Of a stretch of DNA of 19,038 bases, positions 7,815 to 14,943 are shown piece by piece. The stretch comes from CALFCX01 sp964603025. GTDB taxonomy: Bacteria; Margulisbacteria; WOR-1; JAKLHX01. The position numbers were made by a program, and so were the translations under genes. Numbering within the stretch: the first letter of the stretch is position 1; each line of letters opens with the position of its first letter. Below the pieces are notes generated by a model. The model was given only the letters and a program-made list of their open reading frames with translations. It did no database searches and had not been told where the DNA came from. The DNA is taken from the NCBI GenBank assembly GCA_964603025.1, contig CAZRTO010000025.1, positions 1 through 19,038 on the forward strand. The letters are read 5' to 3'.

Positions 7815-9148
7815 TCCGATTTATAACCTATGATCGAATAGTCAAGCGACGTCTCGGGCTTTGTGGGATCTTCCGGATGCAGCATAAGCATTTCACACCT
7901 GAATTTGTTCTCATGCTCAAACAGGAATTTTAGAAGCTCGGGAGGAACGGGTTTGATATGGGTCGGATCCAGGTAGAATCTGTCCAAAACCGTTCTCTCT
8001 CCGCCGGTATACGGGAGTTCAAGGATAAAGATGCCGTCATCCTTAAGGACACGGTGAGCGACCTTGACCAGCTCAATAAGTTCGTTGAATTGAAGATGCT
8101 CAGCTATGTGAAAACCCGTTATGCAAGAAAATGAACGGTTTGGCTGGGAATGAAGGTAATCGAGAAAGTTCTGCTTAAACGCCTCAAGTCCTTTTGAACG
8201 GGTCTTCTCTACCATCAAGCTGTTCTCATCTACTCCGACACCTTTATACCCGTTCTTTCTAAGCAGCTCCAGCCATTCACCCCTGCCGCATCCCAGGTCA
8301 AGCACCCCGGACCCTTTTGAAAATCGTTTTAGATACCCGACATAACGACCGAGCCTCTTGGTGATCTCTGTTTCCGGACCTCGAAAACTATCTTCAAAAT
8401 CAAAATAAAATTTTTCAAACTGAGAGGTCTTGATCATCGGAGCCCTGATGCTCCGCTTTAACCCGTATATGTCCGAGGATGCAACAGAGATCTCCGACCT
8501 TAATGAGTCCGACAAAGCAGTTGCTTCTGCGCGCCACCTATTCAAACCTTCCAGATTTCTTGCAAAACGGGACACGGAATGATTAATCTCCTCGAGTCTT
8601 TTAGGCAATAAGAACAACGAAACGGCAACAGTGAGCAAATACCCAAGCAAAGGGATCTTTTTGACGGCTCTTTTGAACCTTAAAAACCGCAAGCCCTTTA
8701 CGCTCACTCTGAACCTGTTGTTCTTGGCCTCATCGCTGTTGACAAAATTGCTTATGACGGACAGGTCATCAACCCGTCCTGTCCTAAGCATGAGAAGATT
8801 GTATTCCATACCTTCGCGATCGGGCTCTCTTCCTAGGATCTTTATATAGCAGGCCCTTAAGAGGTCCTCATGCCCCATGCATAACAGATCAGCGACATTG
8901 AGAGATCTCTCATATTTAAAAGGAGAAAGGATCTTGTTTGACAGCCCGATCAAAGGCGCAACTGCAGAATGGAAGGGGTATTTTTTCAGGCGCATATTGA
9001 TCTTTCTGAAAAAAACCCAAAAATGGGTCTCATGCGGCGTGATGGCCTTGACTTCCAACTGGCTCGTCCCAGTTTTTGCACTGAGCACTTCTTTTTTTAT
9101 ATTCTCGATTATAACGTCAATATTCACCGACAGATGGTCTTCAGACAT
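7811..9148 (-). CDS. DUF4214 - hydrophobic/coiled-coil linker - SAM methyltransferase fusion
   Basis: 445 residues in four parts. Residues 1-30 form a helical start (IDVIIENIKKEV). Residues about 91-142 match DUF4214 (ACYIKILGREPDREGMEYNL, then LRTGRV, then NSDEA). Residues 165-182 are strongly hydrophobic (IPLLGYLLTVAVSLFLL), either one membrane-associated helix or a buried segment. Residues about 185-235 are a predicted helical or coiled-coil linker. The C-terminal class I methyltransferase has motif I VLDLGCGRGEW at 282-292, GVDEN at 304-308, FHIAEHL at 346-352 and FYLDPTHIKPVPPELL at 391-406. The methyltransferase-plus-long-helix layout near wzm/wzt recalls chain-terminating enzymes such as WbdD, which cap O-antigen and set its length. 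No kinase domain is present here. A GGAG about 10 nt upstream supports the ATG. It overlaps the GT4 gene downstream by 4 nt. Confidence 0.85.
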   Translation of the reverse strand: MSEDHLSVNIDVIIENIKKEVLSAKTGTSQLEVKAITPHETHFWVFFRKINMRLKKYPFHSAVAPLIGLSNKILSPFKYERSLNVADLLCMGHEDLLRACYIKILGREPDREGMEYNLLMLRTGRVDDLSVISNFVNSDEAKNNRFRVSVKGLRFLRFKRAVKKIPLLGYLLTVAVSLFLLPKRLEEINHSVSRFARNLEGLNRWRAEATALSDSLRSEISVASSDIYGLKRSIRAPMIKTSQFEKFYFDFEDSFRGPETEITKRLGRYVGYLKRFSKGSGVLDLGCGRGEWLELLRKNGYKGVGVDENSLMVEKTRSKGLEAFKQNFLDYLHSQPNRSFSCITGFHIAEHLQFNELIELVKVAHRVLKDDGIFILELPYTGGERTVLDRFYLDPTHIKPVPPELLKFLFEHENKFRCEMLMLHPEDPTKPETSLDYSIIGYKSE

Positions 9149-9165
9149 TTGACATAACTCCGGGA

Positions 9166-9873
9166 TTATTTAGTCAGAAGGACGCAGGCCGCTCCACAGG
9201 CAGCCGGCGCTTCGTTGTCATTATACAATAGATGAGACAGCTCCTTTTCTGCGCACATACACCAGCCGTTATCGTATTTGAAAAAATCCTTTCTGAGCAG
9301 CCGCATTCCTGAAGCTTTTAAAAGACTGTCTAGCATGTTTTTATCATATTGAATGAACCACCCGTAATCTTTGCTTTTACCAAACGGCATGGTCAGAACC
9401 AGTTTTCCGCCGGACTTAAGTATCCTTTTCATTTCAAGGATCGATTCAACATCAGGTCTTTTCCCTCTGCTTACGGTTTCGGCCGCAGGAAGATATCTGC
9501 CGTTATCCATACCCACATGCTCTATCGTGGATACGCAGAATATCATATCAAAATAGCCCGTGTCATATCCCGTGTCCCGTATATCAGCGGTCTTCTTGAT
9601 AAAATCCGGACAGCCGACCGAAGAAATATCTATGCCGTGAAGCTCTTCTATCGGGAGAGCTTTAAGCCTTTTTATGTATTCCGGCGTGCAAAATCCGCAT
9701 CCAACCTCCAAAACTCTGCGTTCACCGCAATAACAGCTTATAGCCCATGGGATCTCCACAGCCCGCTCGTCAGATCCGGGACTGTATCCGCCGCCGGAGA
9801 TCTTGAATATCTTCTTTTCAAAAGTCTTTTTTTTCGCCCATTTTACAAGACCGTTAAAAACCGAACTCAACAT
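9166..9873 (-). CDS. Class I SAM-dependent methyltransferase
   Basis: 235 residues from the ATG at 9873. Motif I is VLEVGCGFC at 54-62, then GIDIS, then the post-motif region FDMIFCVSTIEHVGMDNGRY, then MKRILKSGGKLVLTMPFG, the usual motif III region. This is a free-standing methyltransferase of the type common in polysaccharide clusters. The start is chosen because GGAAAGG lies about 9 nt upstream. An in-frame GTG at 9897 has no ribosome binding site. The gene begins inside the last 20 nt of the Wzt-type ATPase gene and is followed after 17 nt by the DUF4214 fusion. It probably O-methylates a sugar of the glycan. The exact substrate is unknown, and the C-terminal Cys/Ala-rich end is not informative. 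Confidence 0.83.
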   Translation of the reverse strand: MLSSVFNGLVKWAKKKTFEKKIFKISGGGYSPGSDERAVEIPWAISCYCGERRVLEVGCGFCTPEYIKRLKALPIEELHGIDISSVGCPDFIKKTADIRDTGYDTGYFDMIFCVSTIEHVGMDNGRYLPAAETVSRGKRPDVESILEMKRILKSGGKLVLTMPFGKSKDYGWFIQYDKNMLDSLLKASGMRLLRKDFFKYDNGWCMCAEKELSHLLYNDNEAPAACGAACVLLTK

Positions 9874-11047
9874 CGCAAGGCGCCTTTCCGATATCACCGC
9901 TGCTGTTTTTGATATCTATCGAATAAGGCCCGTCGCTCCAGGAATATGTTTCCTTCAGGTCTTTTGATACAAAAGCAAAAGAGAACAAAAGACGACCTTG
10001 AAGAATGGGAGCTCTCTTCATTCTTGCGGACACGACCCCTTTTTCCGGAAAAATCCCGGCCTTGACCCCTCTGGTATGCGTATTAGTTCCAAAAACGGTA
10101 CTGCCGTTGTCATCGCGGATAAGCATTCCAAAGACCGGGCCGCTCACAGGAGAAGCAACGCTATAAGCGATATTAATGATGATCTCTTCGCTTGAGTCAA
10201 AAGAATCCCGTCTATTGCCACTCGCATCAAAAAAATCCACCCTAACAATCGACATCTTGCCGTTCGGGAACGGCTTGGCGACTGGACCCGCGGAACTGTT
10301 TTCGCCGGTGGCCGAGGTATTGCCTCTTAAATATCTCTCTGTAACACGATGCGGATCCCCATATTCCTTGACACACCCCCCCTCCAACAAAACAACGCGG
10401 TCGCAATATGAGCATACCGTCTTTGTATCATGACTGACCAGAATAACCGTTTTGCCGTCCATTTTAAAACCGTCGAATACCTTGAAACATTTTTTCTGGA
10501 AATCCGCGTCCCCTACCGCAAGGACCTCATCTATCAAAAGTATGGGAGCATCGGCTTTTATCGCGACTGAAAAAGCAAGGCGGGAGAACATGCCTGAGGA
10601 ATAATTTTTCATCTTAAGGTCCATGAATTTTTCGAGCCCCGCAAATGATACGATCTCATCATATTTTGCATCTATCTGCCTCTTGGTAAATCCAAGCACT
10701 GCTCCGTAGAGATACACATTTTCCCGTCCGGTCAGCTCCCCGTTGAACCCGACGCCCAGCTCCAAAAAAGGCGAGATCTTTGCGTTTACCGATACACTTC
10801 CTAAATCCGGCGTATATATGCCCGCGATTATCTTCAAAAGAGTGCTTTTACCGGAACCATTGCCGCCAATTACGCCTAAGAATTCGCCTTCCCTTATCGA
10901 AAATGATATTTCATTCAAAGCATAGAACGTCTCATAGTTTCGGTTCTTCCACAGGTTTAGCACCGCGGATTTCAAAGTAAATACTTTTTCATGCGGTATT
11001 ACAAACCTCTTCGATACATCTTTGAGCTCGATCATTGTTCTATTCAT
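9854..11047 (-). CDS. wzt: Polysaccharide ABC transporter ATP-binding subunit with C-terminal cargo domain (Wzt-type)
   Basis: 397 residues. The ATPase domain (1-240) has Walker A GGNGSGKST at 61-69, signature YSSGM at 149-153, Walker B ILLIDE at 169-174 with DEVLAVGD, and H206 in VSHD. YALNEISFSI before Walker A and ELGVGFNGELTGREN after it are typical of the Wzt/TagH/KpsT polysaccharide exporters. Residues about 265-397 form an extra beta-rich domain (VRVDFFDASGNRRDSF to the end) matching the C-terminal carbohydrate-binding domain of Wzt, which in E. coli O9a recognises the capped non-reducing end of the chain. The ATG at 11047 lies 4 nt after the permease stop; a GTG/ATG further up would overlap that gene. 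Together with the permease it exports the lipid-linked glycan across the inner membrane. Confidence 0.93.
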   Translation of the reverse strand: MNRTMIELKDVSKRFVIPHEKVFTLKSAVLNLWKNRNYETFYALNEISFSIREGEFLGVIGGNGSGKSTLLKIIAGIYTPDLGSVSVNAKISPFLELGVGFNGELTGRENVYLYGAVLGFTKRQIDAKYDEIVSFAGLEKFMDLKMKNYSSGMFSRLAFSVAIKADAPILLIDEVLAVGDADFQKKCFKVFDGFKMDGKTVILVSHDTKTVCSYCDRVVLLEGGCVKEYGDPHRVTERYLRGNTSATGENSSAGPVAKPFPNGKMSIVRVDFFDASGNRRDSFDSSEEIIINIAYSVASPVSGPVFGMLIRDDNGSTVFGTNTHTRGVKAGIFPEKGVVSARMKRAPILQGRLLFSFAFVSKDLKETYSWSDGPYSIDIKNSSGDIGKAPCDVEFGF

Positions 11048-11051
11048 ATTC

Positions 11052-11864
11052 TCAGATCTCTTCGGCAAACTTATAAGACCGTCTGTTAAACAGAGCCATG
11101 CCTATAGCCAGGATCAATACGACTATTGCCGATGTAATAAGAACTTGAAGCGGTTCCGGACGGCCGCCGTATATGAGTACGGAACGCGAACCGTCTATGA
11201 TCCCGGCCATAGGATTTAACGCAAAATAAGGGCGGAGTGGATCCGGAATGATAGCTGAAGGATATATTATAGGGGTCAGCCAGAACGATACCTGTATAAT
11301 AATCCCCCATATGTGCATAAGGTCGCGGTATTTGAGATAGTAGGCGCTAAGAGCAAGAGATAGCCCGAGGCTTAACACTACCAACTGTATTAGATAAATC
11401 GGGAAAAAAAGCATGCCGGAAACAAATGAGGCTCCGGTAATAAAAAAGAAAACCGAGAAGATAACAAGATTGATCATCAGGGTAAGCATGGATGTCATAT
11501 TTGAGGCGAGCACTATCACCCATTTAGAGAAGTTGATCTTTGATATAAGAGGCGCTTTGTACTGTATCGAGGCCATCCCGCTTGTTGTAGACTCGGCAAA
11601 ATAGTTCCACAATAGTATACCGAGCAGAAGATACAGCTGATAGTGAGATACGCCTTCAAAACGCATGAACACGGAAAAAACCAGATAGTATACGCCAAAT
11701 ACCATCAAGGGATTTAACAGGGACCACAAGTATCCCAGAACAGAATTATTGTATCGCAGCTTAAAATCCGACAATGCGAGTTGAGCGATCAGAAAAACTG
11801 TATTGCCGGCAACCTGCCCGCTCATCCAAACGGCATTACCGCCCATTTTATGCTCTCGGCTCAT
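11052..11864 (-). CDS. wzm: Polysaccharide ABC transporter permease (ABC-2 type, Wzm-type)
   Basis: 270 residues, normal for Wzm/TagG permeases, with about six transmembrane segments. The family's N-terminal amphipathic interface is present (LIAQLALSDFKLRYNNSVLG, then YLWSLLNPLMVFGVYYLVF), as is the periplasmic-side loop FWLTPIIYPSAIIPDPLRPY and NPMAGIIDGSR near the C-terminus. It pairs with the adjacent ATPase to flip the lipid-linked glycan. It is the first gene of the ten-gene minus-strand operon. The ATG at 11864 has no Shine-Dalgarno sequence. A -10 box ends 10 nt upstream, so the mRNA may have a leader of only about 3 nt. A second in-frame ATG at 11846 is an alternative start, with only a weak GAGAG ahead of it. 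Confidence 0.92.
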   Translation of the reverse strand: MSREHKMGGNAVWMSGQVAGNTVFLIAQLALSDFKLRYNNSVLGYLWSLLNPLMVFGVYYLVFSVFMRFEGVSHYQLYLLLGILLWNYFAESTTSGMASIQYKAPLISKINFSKWVIVLASNMTSMLTLMINLVIFSVFFFITGASFVSGMLFFPIYLIQLVVLSLGLSLALSAYYLKYRDLMHIWGIIIQVSFWLTPIIYPSAIIPDPLRPYFALNPMAGIIDGSRSVLIYGGRPEPLQVLITSAIVVLILAIGMALFNRRSYKFAEEI

Positions 11865-11873
11865 AATGTGATT

Positions 11874-11882
11874 ATTTTACCA
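11874..11882 (-). promoter_or_regulatory. Extended -10 promoter for the wzm-led operon
   Basis: Read on the minus strand, the sequence is TGG followed by TAAAAT (11882 down to 11874), an extended -10 element. The -35 position is weak (GTGTTG at 17 nt; a better TTGTTA only at 14 nt). Predicted transcription start is about 11867, three bases before the wzm ATG. Confidence 0.45.
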
Positions 11883-11923
11883 GAATCTGCGCATAACAAC
11901 ACATATTTTGCGACTTGCGGAAG

Positions 11924-11932
11924 TGCTACAAT
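11924..11932 (+). promoter_or_regulatory. Extended -10 promoter for the divergent two-domain glycosyltransferase
   Basis: TGC directly followed by TACAAT (11927-11932) forms an extended -10 element. The best -35-like hexamer, TTGCGA at 11908, has only a 13-nt spacer, so the extended element would have to carry recognition. Predicted transcription start is about 11939-11940, which is the A of the ATG, implying a leaderless mRNA. Confidence 0.45.
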
Positions 11933-11939
11933 TTAGTTG

Positions 11940-14240
11940 ATGAAAAAGATAATGTTCACCATAATATTGAGCAACTACATGGCACAAGCCGCCGTGCTTT
12001 TTGAATCCGCTAAAAAGCACCTTAAAGACTTCGTTCTTTTGATCTATCTACTAGACTGCAAGCGAGATGAAAAAGAGGAACTGGCGGCTTTTGCCGCAGA
12101 ACACGGGATAGCCATGGATCCGGACTTCCTCAATTCATTGAGGTTCTCTGATGACATAAAAAGGATAGACATGGCGGAAAGAACTGCAAGATACGGCCCA
12201 ACGGAATTATGCACATCGGTCAAAGCATCGATATTCCTGGAGCTTATTTCTGAGTTCGGCAAGGACAAACACTTCTCTTACTTCGACCCTGATATTCAAT
12301 TTTATTCCGATTGCGCGTCTTTTTTTGAAGAAGCCGAGAAGCATTCTTTTTATTTGATACCACATTTCCTGGAAGCGCCTGAAGACAACTTTTTTCCCAG
12401 CACCACGACTATTCTGATGGCAGGCCAATACAACTTTGGATATGTCGGCATTAATCCTAGAAAAGGCGACGCAACGGAATCTCTTTTATGGTGGGAAAGG
12501 CGTCTTGAGAGGGAATGCATCATCGATTTCCACGCACAGATATTTGTCGACCAGAAGTGGGGATGTTTTTTTGCGGACCATCCGGAAACCGGAATATGCC
12601 TGTCACCGGAATACAATGCGGCATACTGGAATCTCCACGAAAGGCATTTAGCAAAGACCGGCAATTCGCTCACGGCCTCTAGAATACCGCTGGGATTCTT
12701 CCACTTTTCGGGATACGACCCGCTCAAACCTCTGGACATGTCAAAATATCAGACAAGATTTTGTCTAAAAGCCCTGCCTAAGGTTTATCAAGAACTTTTT
12801 CTTTCATACGCAGATAAATTGATGTCATTAGGATATGAACGTTGGCAGTCCTTCAAACCGCCGAAAGAGCCGAACAGCCATTCGGGACAAGACGGCCCTG
12901 ACAAGGATATGTTTTTGCTGGGGCTCTACAGATCACCTGAAGACATCTCACACATGAGACCTTTGAAAGCGGTTATTTGGACAGGCGCTCTGGTCTTGAG
13001 AAAGCATATTCAGCTGGCCAAGGTCTTCATAAATACACTGATCCAGAACGGATCATGGCGGGCTGTTAGCGATACTGCAGGTCAGTATGTGCTGTGCATT
13101 AGAAGTTTTTTTAAACTACTGTCCCAACATAATAATTCCAAGCAAACACATCAAAATATTCACAGATTTGCAGTTATTGGATATTTTTCTGATGAGTCCG
13201 GCACGGGAGAGGGTGGACGGAGCATCGCAAACACCATATTTGAGATATCTGATGACTGCTGCCTATATGATATTAGCGAGACAACCTCTTCGCGAAAACT
13301 TGCCAATAACAAGCACAAAGACCGCATCGTCAAGCCGGGAGACGGGGATCGAATAGGGACCTTGATCGTCGCGGTCAATGCCGATAGAGTAAACAGCTTA
13401 ATAAATTCGGGATATGACAAGCTGTTCCAGAAAGCCGGAAAAAAGATAGGTTATTGGTGGTGGGAAACCGAAGACTTTCCGCGCCGCTGGATCCACGCCA
13501 GCTACTATTTCGATGAAATATGGGTCGCCACGGATTTTATAAAACAGGCGCTCGAAAAAGCTCTCCCTGTCCCGGTCAAACTCATGCCTCCTATCCTCGG
13601 CCTTGGGATTAAACAAACTTCCTGTCACAAAGAGAAACCGCCATATTTTCTTACGGTGTTCGATGGTTATTCCAGCATACAAAGAAAAAATCCTTTTGGG
13701 GCCATAACAGCATTCAAAAAAGCACTGAATAAGTCCGGAAATCCATCCGGCGCGCGCCTGGTCATAAAATCAATAAATTTAAATCCGGAAGAGATCGGAA
13801 TGATCAAAAGGGCAGCCGATGGGATCCCTTACACTCTGGTCAATGAGTATCTCTCTCAAGAAAAGCTGCATGAATTGATCGGCGGCTGTACGGGTTTTAT
13901 TTCACTACACCGCTCCGAAGGCCTCGGACTTAATATAATAAACGCGATGCTGATGGAAAAGCCCATAATAGTGACAAATTATTCAGGCAATACGGATTTC
14001 ACAAACAATGAAAACGCTTATCTGGTTGAGGGCAAATATGTCGAAACGACCATGAAAGACGGAGTATATCAGGGATCAAAATGGATGGAACCGGATACTG
14101 ACCGTGCGGCGGATGCGATAGCAGAGATACTTACGCAACCGGATAAAGCGTCTGAAAAAGGCCGTCGCGCGAGAATTGACATATTGAGAATATACCGTCC
14201 GGAAAGGAGCAAAGAACTTTTTCGCGGCGAGTTGCTATAA
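11940..14240 (+). CDS. Two-domain glycosyltransferase (GT-A-like N-terminus, GT4-like C-terminus)
   Basis: 766 residues. Residues 1-300 resemble a GT8-like/nucleotide-diphospho-sugar transferase fold: FTIILSNYMAQAAVLFESAK at the start, an aspartate motif D116-P-D118 (YFDPDIQFY), then IDFHAQIFVDQ and PLGFFHFSGYDP, with Asp and His in positions expected for metal and donor binding. A linker (about 300-405) precedes a GT-B domain with FAVIGYFSDESGTGEGGRS at 410-428, YWWWETEDFP and DEIWVATDF (504-533), and the GT4 nucleotide loop HRSEGLGLNIINAM at 657-670. The second Glu of E-x7-E is replaced by Asn668. The start is ATG at 11940 (a TTG at 11937 precedes it); there is no ribosome binding site. It is divergent from wzm, so it probably belongs to the same glycan pathway and may add two different sugars. 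Confidence 0.85.
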   Translation: MKKIMFTIILSNYMAQAAVLFESAKKHLKDFVLLIYLLDCKRDEKEELAAFAAEHGIAMDPDFLNSLRFSDDIKRIDMAERTARYGPTELCTSVKASIFLELISEFGKDKHFSYFDPDIQFYSDCASFFEEAEKHSFYLIPHFLEAPEDNFFPSTTTILMAGQYNFGYVGINPRKGDATESLLWWERRLERECIIDFHAQIFVDQKWGCFFADHPETGICLSPEYNAAYWNLHERHLAKTGNSLTASRIPLGFFHFSGYDPLKPLDMSKYQTRFCLKALPKVYQELFLSYADKLMSLGYERWQSFKPPKEPNSHSGQDGPDKDMFLLGLYRSPEDISHMRPLKAVIWTGALVLRKHIQLAKVFINTLIQNGSWRAVSDTAGQYVLCIRSFFKLLSQHNNSKQTHQNIHRFAVIGYFSDESGTGEGGRSIANTIFEISDDCCLYDISETTSSRKLANNKHKDRIVKPGDGDRIGTLIVAVNADRVNSLINSGYDKLFQKAGKKIGYWWWETEDFPRRWIHASYYFDEIWVATDFIKQALEKALPVPVKLMPPILGLGIKQTSCHKEKPPYFLTVFDGYSSIQRKNPFGAITAFKKALNKSGNPSGARLVIKSINLNPEEIGMIKRAADGIPYTLVNEYLSQEKLHELIGGCTGFISLHRSEGLGLNIINAMLMEKPIIVTNYSGNTDFTNNENAYLVEGKYVETTMKDGVYQGSKWMEPDTDRAADAIAEILTQPDKASEKGRRARIDILRIYRPERSKELFRGELL

Positions 14241-14251
14241 AACTTTTATAG
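14235..14251. repeat. Short AT-rich inverted repeat at the end of the two-domain glycosyltransferase gene
   Basis: CTATAAAA and TTTTATAG flank a single C and overlap the stop codon. A second weak pair, ACTTTA and TAAAGT, follows at 14264-14282. Neither has a GC-rich stem or a clean U-tract, so an intrinsic terminator is not convincing. The repeat may still slow or end transcription before the lipoprotein promoter. Confidence 0.3.
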
Positions 14252-14296
14252 GAACCTTTATCCACTTTAAACCGTCTAAAGTTGTGACGCAAAAGC

Positions 14297-14326
14297 TTGA
14301 TTTAATATGACAACTAAGACTATAAT
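14297..14326 (+). promoter_or_regulatory. Sigma70-type promoter for the small lipoprotein gene
   Basis: TTGATT (14297-14302), an 18-nt spacer and a perfect TATAAT (14321-14326). Predicted start is about 14333, just ahead of an AGGAG ribosome binding site at 14334-14338, which lies 7 nt before the ATG at 14346. The earlier in-frame ATG at 14307 lies inside this promoter and is therefore unlikely to be used. Confidence 0.55.
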
Positions 14327-14345
14327 CCCGTATAGGAGCAATATC

Positions 14346-14834
14346 ATGGGTCCCATGAAAAAACACTGGTTCTTTCTTTTACTGCTAATGGCGGCTCTCC
14401 ATTTCCTGAGCGGCTGCCGCTACGAGTCGTATCTTATGGTCAAGGACGCGAACAAAAGGGACATCGCGGTCATGCTCAGGGACTATGTCGGCATCAACGG
14501 CTACAGCATGACCTATGCCAACGACGAGACCGGCACTTACAGGATAGTGCTCGGGCACACCACCACTAGGTCTGTTGACACCAGTGAGACCTTTACGGTG
14601 TACAACACCATCGGGTCCCACGATAACAAAACTCTTATCGGCCAGAGCACCACGGTGAACACGGCCAACCCCACCCGGCAGCTCACGGCGGCGCTTGCCG
14701 TACAGATGACCCAGCAGGGACCTGATGTATACCTCAGCGCTCAGTCCGCCGGCGACCTGGACGTCGGGCGCTCTTTCGAAGTCTTCATTGAGTCCCTGAA
14801 GAACAAAGGATATCAGCTGGAGATTGTCAGATAG
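14346..14834 (+). CDS. Small lipoprotein of unknown function
   Basis: 162 residues from the ATG at 14346, chosen for its AGGAG ribosome binding site 7 nt upstream. It has a lipoprotein signal peptide: positively charged MKKHW, a hydrophobic core, and lipobox L21-S-G-C24. The mature part of about 138 residues is soluble, with a middle region rich in Thr/Asn (about residues 72-105) and an end with DVGRSFEVFIESLKNKGYQL. I do not recognise the family. Ser at +2 is absent; Arg follows the cysteine, so export to the outer membrane is plausible but not shown. It stands alone between the glycosyltransferase and the hcp operon, with its own promoter and the heptad array just after its stop codon. Confidence 0.75.
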   Translation: MGPMKKHWFFLLLLMAALHFLSGCRYESYLMVKDANKRDIAVMLRDYVGINGYSMTYANDETGTYRIVLGHTTTRSVDTSETFTVYNTIGSHDNKTLIGQSTTVNTANPTRQLTAALAVQMTQQGPDVYLSAQSAGDLDVGRSFEVFIESLKNKGYQLEIVR

Positions 14835-14842
14835 CATCAACA

Positions 14843-14877
14843 AGCTATAAGCCATATGCTATACACCATAAGCCTTC
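14843..14877 (+). repeat. Imperfect 7-bp tandem repeat array (5 units)
   Basis: Five heptads in register: AGCTATA, AGCCATA, TGCTATA, CACCATA, AGCCTTC. It starts 8 nt after the lipoprotein stop and ends 7 nt before the -35 box of the hcp promoter. The units are degenerate but the 7-nt period is clear. It is too short-period and lacks unique spacers, so it is not CRISPR. Confidence 0.6.
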
Positions 14878-14884
14878 TATCAAT

Positions 14885-14913
14885 TTGACATATTGATACC
14901 TACGTGGTATCAT
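14885..14913 (+). promoter_or_regulatory. Strong sigma70-type promoter of the hcp operon
   Basis: Perfect -35 TTGACA (14885-14890), exact 17-nt spacer, -10 TATCAT (14908-14913). Predicted transcription start is about 14920. The spacer and -10 are covered by an inverted repeat, so a bound repressor would block RNA polymerase directly. Confidence 0.8.
14894..14912. promoter_or_regulatory. Inverted-repeat operator, probably for the operon's own Rrf2 regulator
   Basis: TGATACC - TACGT - GGTATCA: a perfect 7-bp inverted repeat with a 5-nt centre, inside the spacer and -10 of the hcp promoter. Rrf2 regulators (IscR, NsrR, CymR types) bind dyads of this scale. An Rrf2 gene lies in the operon, so autoregulation is the simplest model. 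It does not match the FNR/HcpR pattern (TTGAT-N4-ATCAA) because the half-sites are too far apart. Confidence 0.65.
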
Positions 14914-14943
14914 TTAGACATCACCTAAAAGGAGGGAATGCGA

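Noticed and set aside
1129..14240. Mobile element or genomic island boundaries around the glycan operon
   Set aside because: No transposase, integrase, tRNA gene or direct repeats were seen at either side; transfer remains possible but is not supported here.
14385..14855. 156-codon antisense frame over the small lipoprotein
   Set aside because: The plus-strand gene has a promoter, ribosome binding site and lipobox; the antisense frame has none.
14843..14877. CRISPR-like or telomere-like repeat
   Set aside because: Units are 7 nt, contiguous and degenerate, with no unique spacers and no cas genes nearby.
14894..14912. FNR or HcpR (Crp/Fnr-type) site at the hcp promoter
   Set aside because: The half-sites are spaced too widely for TTGAT-N4-ATCAA, and the operon encodes an Rrf2 rather than a Crp/Fnr protein.
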